Shown: positions 1-13,134 of the stretch, in pieces | Layout: each line of letters starts with the position of its first letter | Numbering within the stretch: position 1 is the first letter of the stretch | Position numbers and translations under genes: made by a program | Notes under the pieces: model-generated | Database searches by the model: none | Told to the model about the DNA's origin: nothing | Seen by the model: the letters and a program-made list of their open reading frames with translations, nothing else | NCBI RefSeq assembly: GCF_963583255.1 | Contig: NC_084804.1 | Location: 31,226,953-31,290,952, forward strand | Reading direction: 5' to 3' | DNA: 64,000 bases | Origin: Pyrus communis | Taxonomy: Eukaryota > Streptophyta > Magnoliopsida > Rosales > Rosaceae

Positions 1-769
1 TTCAGGAGTCACAATATTAGTCACAACAGGTTTGCCCACTGTCAGAGTCCCTGTTTTATCAAACACTATAGTGTTCACCATTGAAAACTTCTCTAAAATA
101 CTACCGCCACGCAAAAGTAGTCCTCTTTTAGCTCCCAACGAAGTCCCAACCTGGAAAGAACTCAATACTGAAGATAAATTTGACATATCATAAGCAAGAA
201 AATTCAAATTTAGAACTTATCAAACAAGTTTAAGGAGGTAAGGATTTTGTTCAGATAGTGTGTGCCTACCTTACCTGAGGTCGGGTGTTGGGAGTAGTAT
301 CTTTAAAATTCAATTGCTTAAATGCAAAGTAAATTGCGTTCACAAGTTAGCATATCCCTCCTGTTCTATTTATCATTTTATGGAATCATATATAGTTCTA
401 ATTCAAACATAAAACAGAAAGAGTTGGATTCGAAATCTGAGGCCTTAAAAGTGTTGCAATCAAAATTTTGAATTGGTTAAAGTTTAAACCATTCTATTAC
501 AAACACAACAGAAATAAAAATTTAAGGTCTAATAAGCACAAATCATTTCTAAGTTGGTAATGGCCGAAACAGTTTTTTTTTTTTTCAAGTAAGAAAAGTT
601 GTGTGGCAGTGATTAGAGTTTGCAAAGAGATTACCAGCACAGCTGTAGGTGTGGCTAGCCCAAGAGCACATGGACAAGCAACAACCTGCAATCACAAAAA
701 CAGAGCTTCACCAAAGGCTATTTTACACTTATGAAAAGTAAAACTTAATTGCAAATAGTACCTATCTTG

Positions 770-801
<32 letters not shown>

Positions 802-2502
802 GATTCCCTTCATGGCATTCAAGAATCAGGGTCCCTTTCAAAATTTTAAGCGAGATAAATCATAAACCTCTAATTCATACCAGTACACTGCAAGAGAGTT
901 GCAATGCTAACGAAACTGAATTTCCTCCGTGAAAAGCAGCAGGTAAAATATGACCACCAATCAAGCTCCAAAATAGAAATGTAGCAGCAGAGAGTGTCAT
1001 TACTCCATATGTAAAATGTCCAGACACCTGGTGAAACCAAAGAAATCAAAAGATGAGCACCATTCTAATAATCAACAAATTATATTACCACAATGCTAAG
1101 CATGTAAGTTACTTGGTTATACTTGATTCAATTTTTTGGCTCTGCAACAAGAAAAAGAATATAATAAAAACAAATAAGAGAACACAAATATATATATATA
1201 TACACACGAAAGACAAACACTAGTAAGCCATACATTGAATTAGAAGAAGATAAAAGTTATTGGAATACCAACTGACAAGTGTATCTAACCTATATCCAAC
1301 TATGTCGGTTCAAGGCACAGTTTGGGGCCAACACCAACCCAAGCCAACCCATGTGCACCCCTATACAATATGCTAGTTTTATAACAATACCTTATTTTGG
1401 ATATCTCTACTGCAAAATTGCAACTGTAAAATACTCTGTCCAACTACTGTAAGAAAGAATGGATAACCTTGTCGGCCAAGCGCTGTACAGGAGCTTCCCT
1501 ACTCTGTGCTTCTTCTACCAAGCGAACAATGTCTGCCATAGCAGTCTCACCACCTGGTCTCTGTACTTCAACTGTAAGAGTGCCATTGAGATTTATGCTT
1601 CCGGCGGCAACTTGACTCTAGCATAAAGATAAAATTCTCCAACATTGTGATAACCTCATATCAGAGGTAGCTTTTATGATTACCTAAGTGAATTTAAATA
1701 TGTGCATAGAAGATAGGGGAAAAAGGCACATGTTCATAATAAGCAACAACATACCCCAGGTAGTTTGGTTACAGGCAACGGCTCTCCTGTAAAACTTGAC
1801 TCATCAATGATACTCCTACCAGCTTTAACAATTCCATCTACTGGAACACGGTCCTAAAGCAATGCAAAAAGGAAACTATAACTGCATGCCACAGTTCGGA
1901 ATTTTAAAAGGATATATAATTCACAACTATTTTATCCTTTGCATCAGAAGCTGGGAGACTAACGATCCACAAAATAAAAGTGGCATCCAACAGAAAATAC
2001 CAAATTTAGCAAAGGGCAAATCAAATAAGAGTTTAACTGATGTAGTCATGTAGAGGTGGTAGGGGGTACAGAACATCAAATAGCAAAAGCAAGATTGTAT
2101 CATGCTTACTTCCTCCAAGTAGGGCTGAGATGATTAAAAACATTAAATACGAAACGCAAGATGATGTAATGCTTACTCCAGGTAGTACAACAATTTTATC
2201 TCCAACAGAGAGGCTGTTAGTAGAAACTTCAACTACTGATTCCAACTCTTGTTCACCGTTATTGACCAAAAGACGTGCTTTTGACGGTACAATACTAAGA
2301 AGTTCAGTCATATCACTGCTTGCTTTGATTTTAGCTCTTTGTTCAAGATTCCTCCCTAACAAGACGAATGCTATCAACATAATTGGTTCCTCGAAGAAAG
2401 TCTTCCAGCCCTGCGTCCAGAAGGTCCATTGAACAAGGCTACGGAGTTAGCAAGCACAATGCACATTTTTTTATTAAGAGACATAAGTTCCCTTTTTTTT
2501 TC

Positions 2503-2534
<32 letters not shown>

Positions 2535-5500
2535 TGCATGTGTTAAGGAAAAGGATACACATAAGTTTAAGTGAAATACAAATTTAGCCAAGTCTATCAA
2601 ATTTTGAGTTTATGAAAAGAGAGGGAGGCAGAAAGGGAGGGCAACGGAAAGGGGCAAATTTACTTTTTTTACAACAGAAATATAGACATTGTTGGGTCGT
2701 ACACAAACATAGGGCGAGTAATTAGTCTAAAACCAAGTGTTTGGGCCAGGTCATCCAAACTTTAACCTGTTGAACCAACATGACTTCAGATATTATGTAC
2801 TAAAATAACTAGTTAGTTGGAATTGGAGCCTAATTGACTTGACAGCCTAAACAGTTAGAGCATAAGATTATTCCTCAAGAATGCATCTGGGAACAGAGAT
2901 AAACATATATCATCCCCTTCTACACATTCAGTTACTTTCTAGGCTACACCTTGCAAAGATCAGCAATGAAACATTTGTAATGAGTTTACAAACACGGATT
3001 TTACGCTGCAGGTGGATGCTACCATTAGAGAATAACAGGCAATATTAAATAAGAATCTTTGTTCCATTAAACGGTGAACAGACCAAAATTCTTGGTATTG
3101 AAACAGTTTTGACTATTCAAAACACATGACAATAGTATATGCATCAAGCCAGTCTACTTATAACAGAGGATCCTTACCCATCTACCAATAGAAATTAAAT
3201 GTTGCAGATCTGACTAGATCTGGAACCCAAAAAATATAACAAGAAAGACCAGCACTAACCAGTTTTGGTATAAAGGCAGCTAATGAACTGACAGTAAATG
3301 ACGATAAGGCCCCTAGACCAACCAAAGTATTCATGTTTGGAGCCCCTTTAACAAGACTCCTCAAACCATCAAAGATAAGTCGACGCCCAGGACCAAGCAA
3401 TGTAAATAGACATAAGGACAAATGGAATCCTGTCGAATGAAGCGCATGGATCCATGGTGCCTTAGCCCCAAAGAAATGAGATGCATGGCCAATTAGGCAG
3501 ACAGCACACAGAGCCCAAGAGAATGCAAGCTCATTTCCTAACAAAAGAAAAGGCAAAAATTAGTTGCACGGTGTATGCATATTAATCATAAGTGCTTAGC
3601 GACATGAAGCCTTGATGTAGTTTACAAGAAGTTTAGACACACTTAAAAAAATATAACAAGTAAACTACAGATGCTCACTACTTAAAGATGTCTACCACTT
3701 TCTTTTAGGCGTTTACGCTTTTCTTCCATTTTCCTTTCAAAAACTTTGAGAAAACTGTCTCGTCCTGAATCTGCACACAAGAATAACCAATTAGTTCAAC
3801 CACTACACAGAATCATTTTTTATTTTTTTTTGTCAAATACACAGAATCAAATTAGTACATTGGGGTAATAATCAAGTCCTCTTGCCATGATGGCGATTAA
3901 AGATGACTGACATGAAGAGCCATATCTTACAAGAATGTATGTTTGGGGTCTTGAATTTGGTAAGTATCCAGTATTTCCAATCAAAACATGAATCTAGGAA
4001 AGAAAACACGTCTTCATCACACAAAGCAAAACCTAACAGATTGATAGAATCTATTTGCCACAATAGACTAAAATTTCCACGTTCACAAATAGATGGTGCA
4101 TAATGGACAGTGTTGTTCACACCAAACAACAAAAACAAGATCATATATTTGAAGCACTGAAGAAAATAAAAAATACAAAGGGATGACATTCATTTTCCAT
4201 TGCCAATATTCTTTTCAAGAGAGTCATCTGTTCCCTTTCAATTTACGAACAAAGAACTTCCATGGAAAAACGGATTGGAGATGCAAACATCTAGGTAGAG
4301 ACACAAGAACAGCTTACCAAGCAGGGATGGGTAACAGCCAAAGAGCGGAAAACTATCTAACTGTGTGCCTAAACAAAAACCATCTTGTTTTCTCCATAGA
4401 CGAAAATTATTCTCTTCCTCTAAAACTACATTGTCGGAATGGAAGGCAGAACTGCATGATGCAAAAGAGTAACACCCTTTTTGGTTTATCCAGCAATTTA
4501 GGTCGGCAAGGAATAGGAGTTTCTAGGCACATCATGCACTACACCTGGAAACTCCTTTTTGAAGCGTCTTGTAATTTTTATTTCACCATGAACTGCCTAC
4601 CAACAAGATCTTGTACTTTAGTTCAGAGCTTGTACTTCACTGCATTATGACTTGAAGAAAACTAATAAAGACGAGATAGAACAGCCCCATTTCTGTACCA
4701 AACACTTTGACAAAGAGATAAGCCTTGGAGAGATGTATTTCCAAGGGTACCATAAGGAAGATCCTCAAACAATCGCCCTTGACAATACAATTTGTATATG
4801 CTCCTAATGAAGGAACAAGGAATCAACTGGAAAAGCCACTGACCATTTATCTAACGCTTTATTTACTTTCCACGTGAAGTAGGATTGCTGCTCAAAACTG
4901 ATTGTATCAAGGTAACATCTGTTGTACTTTTATGCGCAAACGGAAGTGAATTCTAACAAAGTACCAATATCAACGTCAAGGAATTTCACTAAACAAACGG
5001 AGATTACGAAAGTGTTTAAGCTCTCACAACCCAAATCCCACAAATTGACCCTCACCAAATTGCCACACAAAAGAGCCACACAAAATACACTAACCCTAAG
5101 GTCTTATTTATGGTGCATAGGACTTAGGTTACAATAAGAATCCTAATAGGAAGTAAATACAAATCCTAATCACATAGGTAATTAACAAAATCTCTCCACC
5201 AAGGAAACCAACTAAGAAGTCAAAATCCAAACCCAAATAGGACACCAAAACCAAATAGGTAACACAAACCTAATTTTTGCATCATCCTAATTTTGAGCCG
5301 TAAAACCCAACAATCTCCACCTCGGCGAGAAATTAGCAAACTTCCAAATCACATACACACTTCAAATTTGGGATACCAAAATACAAACGCAAATGTGCAC
5401 CAAATTCTTTCGAAACTGATCTCCACTTATAATCAAAAAACCAAAAGTCTTCAAACTTGAAATTTCCTCCAACGCCTTCTCCAACAAATTCCATTACGGA

Positions 5501-8500
5501 AACTAACAAATACGAAACAAAATCCAAGCAAAAGCTTGAACGTACGAACAAAAAGTGCGAATTGCACTCCACCCAAAGGGTTGAGTACCAAGCTCCACCT
5601 CCTCACATAACCTTTAGAGGAGTTCAGAACAAAGATCTTCTACAATGTTTGCATCAACACTAGCAAAAGACTTATCAAACGGCTTCTTTTTGCCCTTGAG
5701 TTTAGGGCAATCTACTTTCCAATGACCTTCCTTATAACAATAGCTACAAGTGTTCTTTCCAAGTTTGCTCCTTTCCTTATTTCTTCCTTGAACTACCAAA
5801 GCTCCATCTTGTGTGTCAGACACTTTATTCTTTAGATCTTTAGAATTCAAAGCGACTTTAACATCTTCCAAACTAAGACTTTGTCTACCAAATAGCATGG
5901 TATCGACAAAGTGTTCATATGAAGGAGACAAAGAACACAACAAAGTTATCGCATAATCCTCATCACTAATTTGGTCGTCCACACTTTTCAAATCCATCAT
6001 AAGTTTATTGAATTCATCAACATGCTTATGAATTGACGTACCTTCATCCATACGAAAAGTATGCAAACTTTTCTTCAAATACAACCGTTTAGCCAGGGAT
6101 TTGATCATATACAAGCTCTCCAATTTTAACCACAATTCCGGCTCAGATTTGATGCTACCAACTTCACACAAGACTTCATTCGATAAAGTCAGCAGGATTG
6201 CTCCAAGTGCCCACTCCATAACATCTTCTTTTTCTTCATCAATCCATGAATTCGGCAAAGCCTTCCCACCATTTAGCGTTTTAAAAGCCCTTGTTGAAAT
6301 AACAAAACACGCATCTTCAATTGCCAAATACCAAAGTCATTGCTGTCGAATTTTTCAATATCAACTTTCACCGAAGACACAGAAGGCTTCATAGTGACTA
6401 CCAAGCAAAGCCCAAGCCGAAACCTGGGCTCTGATACCACTTGTTGTACTTTCATGCGCAAACAGAAGCGAATTCTAACAAAGTACCAATATCAACATCA
6501 AGGAATTTCACTAAACAAACGGAGATTACAAAAGAGTGTTTAAACTCTCACAACCCAAATCCCACAAATTGACTCCCACCAAATTGCCACACAAAATACA
6601 CTAACCCTAAGGTCTTATTTATAGTGCATAGAACTTAGGTTATAATAAGAATCCTAATAGGAAGTAAATACAAATCCTAATCAAATAGGTAATTAACAAA
6701 ATCTCTGCACCAAGGAAACCAAGTAAGAAGTCAAAATCCAAACCCAAATAGGACACCAAAACCAAATAGGTAACACAAACCTAATTTTTGCATCATCCTA
6801 ATTTTGAGCCGTAAAACCCAACAACATCCCCCCTTGTAAAGACTATCCTTCAACCGTACATACCTCTTAGTTGTTCATTTGTGTCATTAGTTATAAATTT
6901 GTAGTGAGCCGACTTTTAGGCTTGTATAACTACTTTCCTTTACTTTCTTTTATTATATGCTCTCTTTAAAATAGCTTTTCCTTGAAGAAGAAAGAACCAG
7001 CAAATTATCTAATTTACTTTGCCTCTTGATGTAGGACAACTGGAATAGATAAGAATATAAGAAGAGATCTGAATTCACTCCGACCTAGTAAAACAAATAA
7101 CAGAAACAAGGAATAAGAAATACAAGGTCAAATCAAATAGGGCGTAATTTATTCCTTGGTTTGAAGGATGCTTACATCAAAAGAAATTTAGTCTTTGTAA
7201 AGCGACACCTACCACGAAGTACAGATTACAAAAACAGAAGAGAAAATATTGAATGCTTTCCATATTTGTAGACAAGCATATACGAACACTAGCAATGCCT
7301 ATGGGCAAACGATCAGTCTAATTCTCAAATATCTTATGCATAGAATACAGCCAACTTATAGAAAGACAGGAGTCCTCGATTTCCTAATGACAACCAAGGA
7401 ATTGCTAAGCTCGGAGAGTAGAAGTGGAATCGAAAATCCTCCAAAACCAAATGGGTGCTCCATAATAGAAATGCTGCTCAAACTTATCCACCAAAATAAG
7501 CTGCTGGTTGAGACTACCTAAAGAAGCAAGTAGTTCTGAATCAACAACGATTTTCAATCCTCTTTTGTTACATCTGATAAAGCGGAGAGATGTAAGACAT
7601 TATGCGTACATACACGCCACTGAAATTAAATCCAACAGTTTGAGGACATACCATAAACTATTATGGTTCAGCCTGACAAGAAATTGTTTGCACTTTTATG
7701 GTGATATATCTCCTTCCGTAGCTCCCTCACCTGCCACTAAACCCAGAAAGCTTCACATAAATCATTTGGAAATCCTAAGCTGGCGAAATGTATACTCTTA
7801 TTTTAAAGCTATGGGGTTCTAATTGGACAAACACAAGTAAAGAAACAACACTCGAAGGACTAAATAGATAATAGTCTTTTGTAGACCTGGTTTGGTACTG
7901 AGGTGATTCTGAAAAAAGCTGCTATCAAAAAAAGCTGGGAGCTGTTTTTGTGTTTGGTAAACACTCAGCTTTAGCTTTTTTTCACAGTTTTGGATGAAAA
8001 AAAGCCAAAAACAAGAAGCTGCAAAACCCAGCTTTGAAAAACCGGCTTTTTTTACATCTGTTTTACATAAAAGTTTACCAAACACTCTAATACTGCTTTT
8101 TTTTTTTTCAAAAGCACTTTTACAAAAAAGTTTACCAAACACTCTGCTGCTTTATTTCACAGTTGCTTATTCTCACAGCACAGCAGAAGCAGCTTTTTTA
8201 AAGCACAGCAATACCAAACCAGCCCGTATTCAGCTGACCCAGTAAACCGCTATGAATACTATCGTCATTTCTAAAGCAGCACAAAACCTACCCCCACTCA
8301 GTTTCTGTGGAACTTGTTTTGTGGATGGATAGCAACTGAAACAATTTCAACCTTCCACAGCAATTGTAATATTATGACAACAGTACAACCCAAAGTTTAC
8401 GAAACTTCGATCCTCCACTTCTCAAAAGGATATAGCAAATTCCGCAGCATCACAATTTTTTTAGATGTAAAAGGGGCGTGCTTGAGTACCAAGAAAAGAG

Positions 8501-10715
8501 AAAGAGCCTTCTGGGTTTGAAATCAAACAGAGATAGAAAAGAAACCCTTTCAAGCAAGATCGATCCTTCTCATTCTCTTATGTCTGACTTTGTTTTTCTT
8601 TTTGCACCCTTTTCATTGTCAGAACCAAAATTTCATTAAAGAACTAAAGCATAATAAAAAAACAAAGTTGACCCGAGGTCCACCAACAAACTGATACAAT
8701 CCTCAAAAACAGAACCAAAATACTCACACACATTGCATTACAACTTGAAAAGCTACCCTACAGCAACTACCCATTCTGATAAAATTATAGAAAATGATAG
8801 ATCACTAAAAGCTAGAGAAACAGAAGCCCAAAATGATGCTCAGAACCTGACTGAAGAGTTTTCTTTTACATCCCCACTAAAGTTCTCAAAGATCTTCTAT
8901 TTCTTGCCAACCAAATTACCCAAAAGAAAGCTAACACAATGCAACTCCACAAATTCTTGCCTTTTTTCCACCACCAAAGCATACTCTTTTCACAAAAATG
9001 TGTGAAGGTGACTGAGGAATAACCCAATGAACTCTTGCTTCCCCACCCTAACTCACTGTCACCAATCTCAATGCATATGGACAATGTGGAAATGAATGAT
9101 TTCCAAGTACTTCCTCTTTGTTGCACAAAATACACCAACAAGGAGACGAGCAAAAAAGTGATCTTCTTTGTACCAAAGCACAAGTATTTTCCCTTCCATG
9201 AACTATGATCTAAACCAAAACATGAAACTTGGTAGGACCATTAGATTTCCAAATAATTTAAGTAGACTGTAACTCAGGAAGTGATTGTTTGTTAGACAGA
9301 AAATTTTAAAATTTCTTAAAGGAGAACCCCTGATGAATCCAGTTTCCACTTACTCCTAGCTGGTCTCATTTTGCAACTCAACAATCTAAAGATGAAAGCC
9401 TAGTCCTCCTACGCACTCAACTAATGTGTTAATAAAACTCTGACAGCCAACATCAGACAATCGCCACTAAATGTCTGCCAATATAAGTTAATCTTAATCA
9501 ACATTATGTTAATGTGTCAAGAATTTCAAGAACATCTAGCATTAAAGATTAACACTTTCGTGTTTTCAATTACTAAAAAAGTTATGTTGTCACTGATTCA
9601 TGCAATGTTAGTCTAAGCAGACTCTAAAGCAACATAATTTCATCACACTTCTCCTAAACATGTATAACTAACACTGAAAACACACTCGAAGAAAATAATC
9701 CGCAAACTTTAGCAATGCCCTTGAAAAGTAAAAAAACTAGCCATTACAAGGATTAACCAAACATACAACTTTCCAACAAATGAGAACCATGGAATTCATT
9801 CGTTCATATGAACAATAAATAATCGTAACATGCTGAAAGCGAAACAATTGTGAAATGCTTACCACGAAGGTTAGACTTGAACCCGCAACTGGTCAATTGG
9901 TTTGCAAGTGTCTCTCCTAGCTGCTTTTGCCAGTTTGGTGCAGCCTTCGCTTCGGACACAGGCCACACAATTGCCGTCTCTGTTGTGAGATTTACACTCG
10001 CAGACGACACCTGAGGCTGCCATATATACATACACACATATATGCCGGGTATTAAACTTACTTGAAACTTTGATAGCAACCGAAATACATGTCAATTAAA
10101 GATGAAAAATGAAATTAAACTTACTTGATTTTCTAGAATTCGCTTCACACTGGCTGCACATCCCCCACATGTCATTCCCTATCCAAGAAAATCACCAATC
10201 AATCAGATTGAGTAGGAGGGAGGGAGGGAGGGAGAGAGAGATAGAGAGAGAGGGGTTTAATAATAGTGTATTCATACTCCAACATCGAGAATAATGACAT
10301 CAGAGGAGAGCACCGAAACCTCATCGCCTCCAGCAGCAACAAACTTGGACTTGGCATCGCCGCCGCCGGAACCTCCCTCGCCGTCACCGCCGCTGCCGCC
10401 ACTCTCTCCGCCAAAGCCACCATTTCCACCACCAGAGGCAAATGAAGCAGCGGAGCTACCAACACACTCTAAACGGCGCCGTAAGAGCGGATCAACGACG
10501 CAGAGACTCCTCAGAGACGAGGAAGAGAAAGGATTAGGTTTAGGGGTCTGAAAGCCGTAGTAGTTGGTGTGAAGGGAAGTGAGGTGCCTGCGAGCAAGGG
10601 GACGACTGGGGAGGCGTTGACTGAGGAAGGTCCTGGCGAGTCGGCGGTTGAGGGATTTGGAGGCGGCAAGGAGAGCTGCCGTTGTGGGCGTCGCGGCGGA
10701 CAATGTGGCCTCCAT
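1..10715 (-). CDS. PAA1: Chloroplast copper-transporting P1B-type ATPase (PAA1/HMA6 type), 5' two thirds
   Basis: Pumps Cu(I) across the chloroplast envelope for plastocyanin and plastid Cu/Zn-SOD (family knowledge). I traced eleven exons by frame and GT-AG sites: 10278-10715, 10125-10178, 9863-10016, 3696-3770, 3260-3537, 2177-2410, 1755-1853, 1468-1617, 881-1027, 635-685 and 1-150 (runs off the window). They give about 610 codons; the Arabidopsis protein has roughly 950. The N-terminus is rich in Ser, Arg and Ala like a transit peptide, then a Gly-rich linker leads to the metal-binding GMTCGGC motif across the exon 1/2 join. Later come the TGE actuator loop (exon 7), the membrane CPC metal site (exon 10) and the DKTGT phosphorylation site (exon 11). 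The nucleotide-binding domain, GDGxND hinge and last membrane helices lie outside. The ATG at 10715 is chosen because the protein then begins MEATLSA, like known PAA1; in-frame ATGs at 10721 and 10760 are alternatives. One oddity: exon 7 reads VPVDG where VPADG is usual. Confidence 0.93.
4920..5312 (-). repeat. 3' LTR of the gag-only element
   Basis: A 393-bp LTR aligning almost end to end with 6442-6823. It has TG...CA ends, and lies next to the TSD copy ACATC at 4915-4919. Confidence 0.88.
5614..6392 (-). pseudogene. Copia-type Gag polyprotein with one frame break
   Basis: The product resembles the Gag of plant Ty1/copia elements (UBN2 family), the capsid/nucleocapsid protein that packages element RNA. 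The likely start is the ATG at 6392 (protein begins MKPSVSS). The frame runs to a TAA near 6275, and the rest of Gag lies in the -1 frame from about 6285 to the stop at 5614. That part holds the central YMIKSLAKRLYLKKSL region and a zinc knuckle with CX2CX4HX4C spacing (CSYCYKEGHWKVDC). The break sits at T TTA AAA (6279-6285), which fits a -1 slippery heptamer, although a one-base deletion in a decaying element is simpler. No pol sequence follows. Confidence 0.8.
6442..6823 (-). repeat. 5' LTR of the gag-only element
   Basis: A 382-bp LTR. On the minus strand its inner edge is followed after two bases by the initiator-Met primer-binding site. The outer edge abuts the TSD copy ACATC at 6824-6828. 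Confidence 0.88.
7887..8222. mobile_element. MITE with CTGGTTTGGTA terminal inverted repeats
   Basis: The left end CTGGTTTGGTACTG (7887) and right end CAATACCAAACCAG (to 8222) are inverted repeats. Inside, the motif GTTTGGTAAACACTC and its complement recur several times, giving a partly self-complementary ~336-bp body. There is no coding capacity. The ends look hAT-like, but I could not find a convincing target duplication, so the exact ends and superfamily are uncertain. Confidence 0.6.
8866..9183 (-). pseudogene. LINE reverse-transcriptase C-terminal fragment
   Basis: This 105-codon open frame contains a segment (LWSCIVLAFFWVIWLARNRR) like the region after the zinc-binding domain of plant L1-type ORF2 proteins, which usually reads as a Trp-rich helix ending in W.ERN.R. 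No other LINE domain adjoins it. I read it as a short relic in the PAA1 intron, not a host exon. Confidence 0.45.
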
Positions 10716-11831
10716 TGACATTGAAAATTTGGGGTGGTAAATCACCGCGGCTCCTCGCAAAGTTTCAAGTGCTTCTCCTCTACAATCTATCTTATCATCT
10801 GAAAATATTATATAATTGTAATAGTATTAAATGTGATGAGATAATCGCAGTGGGAGCGACACGAGAACAATAACGTCGCTGTGACAATCGAATCAAATAT
10901 GTTAGGTGTGGTGGTTGTGCGTTTTAAATGTGGAACATGAGTTCATATTTTTTTAATAGATTACTACCAAAGAGTTCATACTTTGTCTGTGTGAACAACC
11001 GTCCATATTTTTCTACGTTCTTCTCAAGCGCAATCGTTTTAATTCATTCAAACTATCCAAAAAATATCAAATTTCTAAAAAGAGTGTGAGAAAATGATGA
11101 TGTGATCTCTTAATAAGGGCATATTTTTCTTAATATTTCATAATTATCATTTTGTCATCTTTATGTAAATATTATGTATCAAAAGTTAGGGTAAAATAGA
11201 AAAGATAGGTATATGATTGTCATTTTGTCAAAAAAATACAAAATTACTATTTTGCTCTACTTTTTATCAAGAGTGTGTCTCAAAAGTGAGGATAAATTTG
11301 GGAAAAAAGTGGCAAAAAAGTTGACAATGAGGGTTATCTTAATATATAGTATATACACTTTTAAAAACAAAGAAATGCCAAGGAGACTCAAACTCTTTAT
11401 AGACATTCCTGTCACTTTATTTTTTTTTTCTTAATATTTTATAAAATTGACATTAAACTGTAGGGTGACCAAAAATCCATGACTAGTCCCACTTTGAGAG
11501 ACTCTCTTAGCATTTCTCACAACTAAAATGATCAGAAATTAAGTTATAATGTTGAGCTGATTAAAATTAAATACAATAAAACTTTTACAAAGTCATAAAT
11601 TTGAGATTAAACTAATTTTATAACTTGGAAAAATTGAATTAATGGTCCCCTAGTGATAGAGTATTTGAAAGATAGCCTCTGGTAACCCAAAAAAAAAATT
11701 AAGATGTTAATTATCGTGATAAATATTGGTAGCAAATTTGATCCAAAAATGAGATTTTCGTTAACTCTCTATTAAATGTCGGAAAAAAAATGTCCAACCT
11801 TTTCCTCTCTCTCTCTCTCTCTCCATATCTT
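10716..11831. other. 5' flank of the PAA1-like gene and AT-rich intergenic DNA
   Basis: About 150 bases upstream of the PAA1 start probably hold its 5' UTR and core promoter, though no TATA box stands out. The remainder is AT-rich with short homopolymers and a CT microsatellite at about 11806-11823. I see no gene. Confidence 0.5.
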
Positions 11832-12060
11832 TCTCGAAGGGAATTGGATCCCATCCAGATCCACTTTGTGAGAATCCTAGGAATCCCTACATCTTAGTCA
11901 TTCATCGTGTATTGTATAGTCAGAAATCATTTGATTTTTTTTATTTAAAATTAAACACAAATAATAAATAACAAAAACTGACTGTACGATGTACGATGAA
12001 CGGCTGGGATGTGGGGATCCCCACAAAGTGGATCCAGAGAGGATCCTCTTCCTTCTCAAA
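11832..12060. mobile_element. MITE with GGATCC-rich terminal inverted repeats
   Basis: The left arm runs through CCAGATCCACTTTGTG, and the right arm carries its near-complement CACAAAGTGGATCCAGAG followed by GGATCCTCTTCCTTCTC. The arms pair over about 40 bases around a ~130-base AT-rich middle. There is no open frame. Target duplication and exact ends were not resolved. Confidence 0.6.
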
Positions 12061-13134
12061 GCGAGCTTTCTCTCTTCCCAAATCCATGCTCAACAGTCCA
12101 ATGGCCTGTCCTCTCCACAAAATTTGGTATTTATTATCTAGCTAGGTCTCAGCATTCCTTAATAAGAGATTGAAGAAGTTGTAAGTAGAGACCAATGGAT
12201 AAATCTCTTCACCTCTCTATCAACAAGTGCTTTTCATGATCCATTAGAGTTAAATCTTAACAGTTTTGTATAAATCCATAGCTACAAGATTGGAGTTGGA
12301 CATTGTTAAGCCAAAGGTCTGCCACCAATAATTCAATTTCCTTTTCACCATGCCAATTTTAAAGGTTATTTTTTCTGAAGTATGACGAAGCCCATCAAAG
12401 TCAATAAATTGTGTACCCTTATATGTAATTCTACCATGTTAATGTGCTAAATTTAACATGCAAGATCCATTACACATAGAAGAATTATGTCAACCGAGTG
12501 ATCTAATGGATGGGGTTTCTCTCCTAGTTGTCTACTTTTCTTAGTCACAGTGCCAATAAACCTAGTGGATGGCATGTCTCTCCTAGATTTATCTAACTAT
12601 TAGGATGCAAAATTTTTAAGGGTGATCAACCATTAGAAACTTGAATGTAGAATAGATTAATTACAAAGATTAAGAATTTAACATAACTATAAATTGAATA
12701 CAAATCAACAAAGTACTTCACAAGTATCCATGTCATGACTTCATCATAAACCTTAGCAAATAGCTTAGTTACACATAGGAATAAAAATAAAACAATGACC
12801 CTATTTATTCTAGAAAAACCTTAAAAGGTCTGGTAGAAATTCTCCTAAAAAGAAACAAATTTCTAAACAGTTAATGATACAAACTAGGAAAAAATTCTTC
12901 TTGGCTTGGAAAACATGTCGTTTGTTTTGCATGCCTGTTTTGGGTTAGATTCAGCTTCAGGAAATTTCTGAAGAAAAAATAAGAAACTTGCAGTTCTATG
13001 TCTTAGTTTTCCAAGCACCTATCACCTATTGCTAGGAAAAATCAGGAAAGACTTTGAATCTTTATTCTCCCACAATTGCGTAATACCGACGGGATTGTAA
13101 CTTTCACGGGATTAACTTGCAAGACTAAAACAAA
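12061..13134. other. Intergenic stretch without recognised features
   Basis: AT-rich, no plausible open frame, no clear repeat structure on reading. Confidence 0.4.

Larger units (their letters stand above)
4920..6823 (-). mobile_element. Complete gag-only LTR retrotransposon (TR-GAG type, copia-like Gag) in PAA1 intron 3
   Basis: Two direct LTRs start TGTTGTAC and end CCCAACA: 4920-5312 and 6442-6823. A perfect 5-bp target duplication ACATC flanks the element at 4915-4919 and 6824-6828. On the minus strand the 5' LTR is followed by a primer-binding site complementary to initiator Met-tRNA (TGGTATCAGAGC, about 6428-6439). A purine tract GAGGTGGAGAT lies just before the 3' LTR (about 5313-5323). 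The interior encodes only a copia-type Gag; I see no protease, integrase or reverse transcriptase. Mobilisation would need enzymes from an autonomous copia relative (inference). The LTRs differ by several substitutions and indels, so the insertion is not recent. Confidence 0.9.
3771..9862 (-). other. Large third intron of the PAA1-like gene
   Basis: This 6.1-kb intron separates the metal-binding-domain exons from the first membrane-domain exons. Its borders are a GT donor after G9863 and an AG acceptor before A3770, and the phases join cleanly. It holds a gag-only LTR element (4920-6823), an inverted-repeat MITE (7887-8222) and a LINE fragment (8866-9183). The rest (3771-4914, 6829-7886, 8223-8865, 9184-9862) is AT-rich sequence in which I recognise nothing. 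Confidence 0.85.

Noticed and set aside
10716..10760. Upstream start for the copper ATPase at 10760
   Set aside because: It adds 15 residues unlike a transit peptide start. The ATG at 10715 gives the MEATLSA beginning that matches the family.
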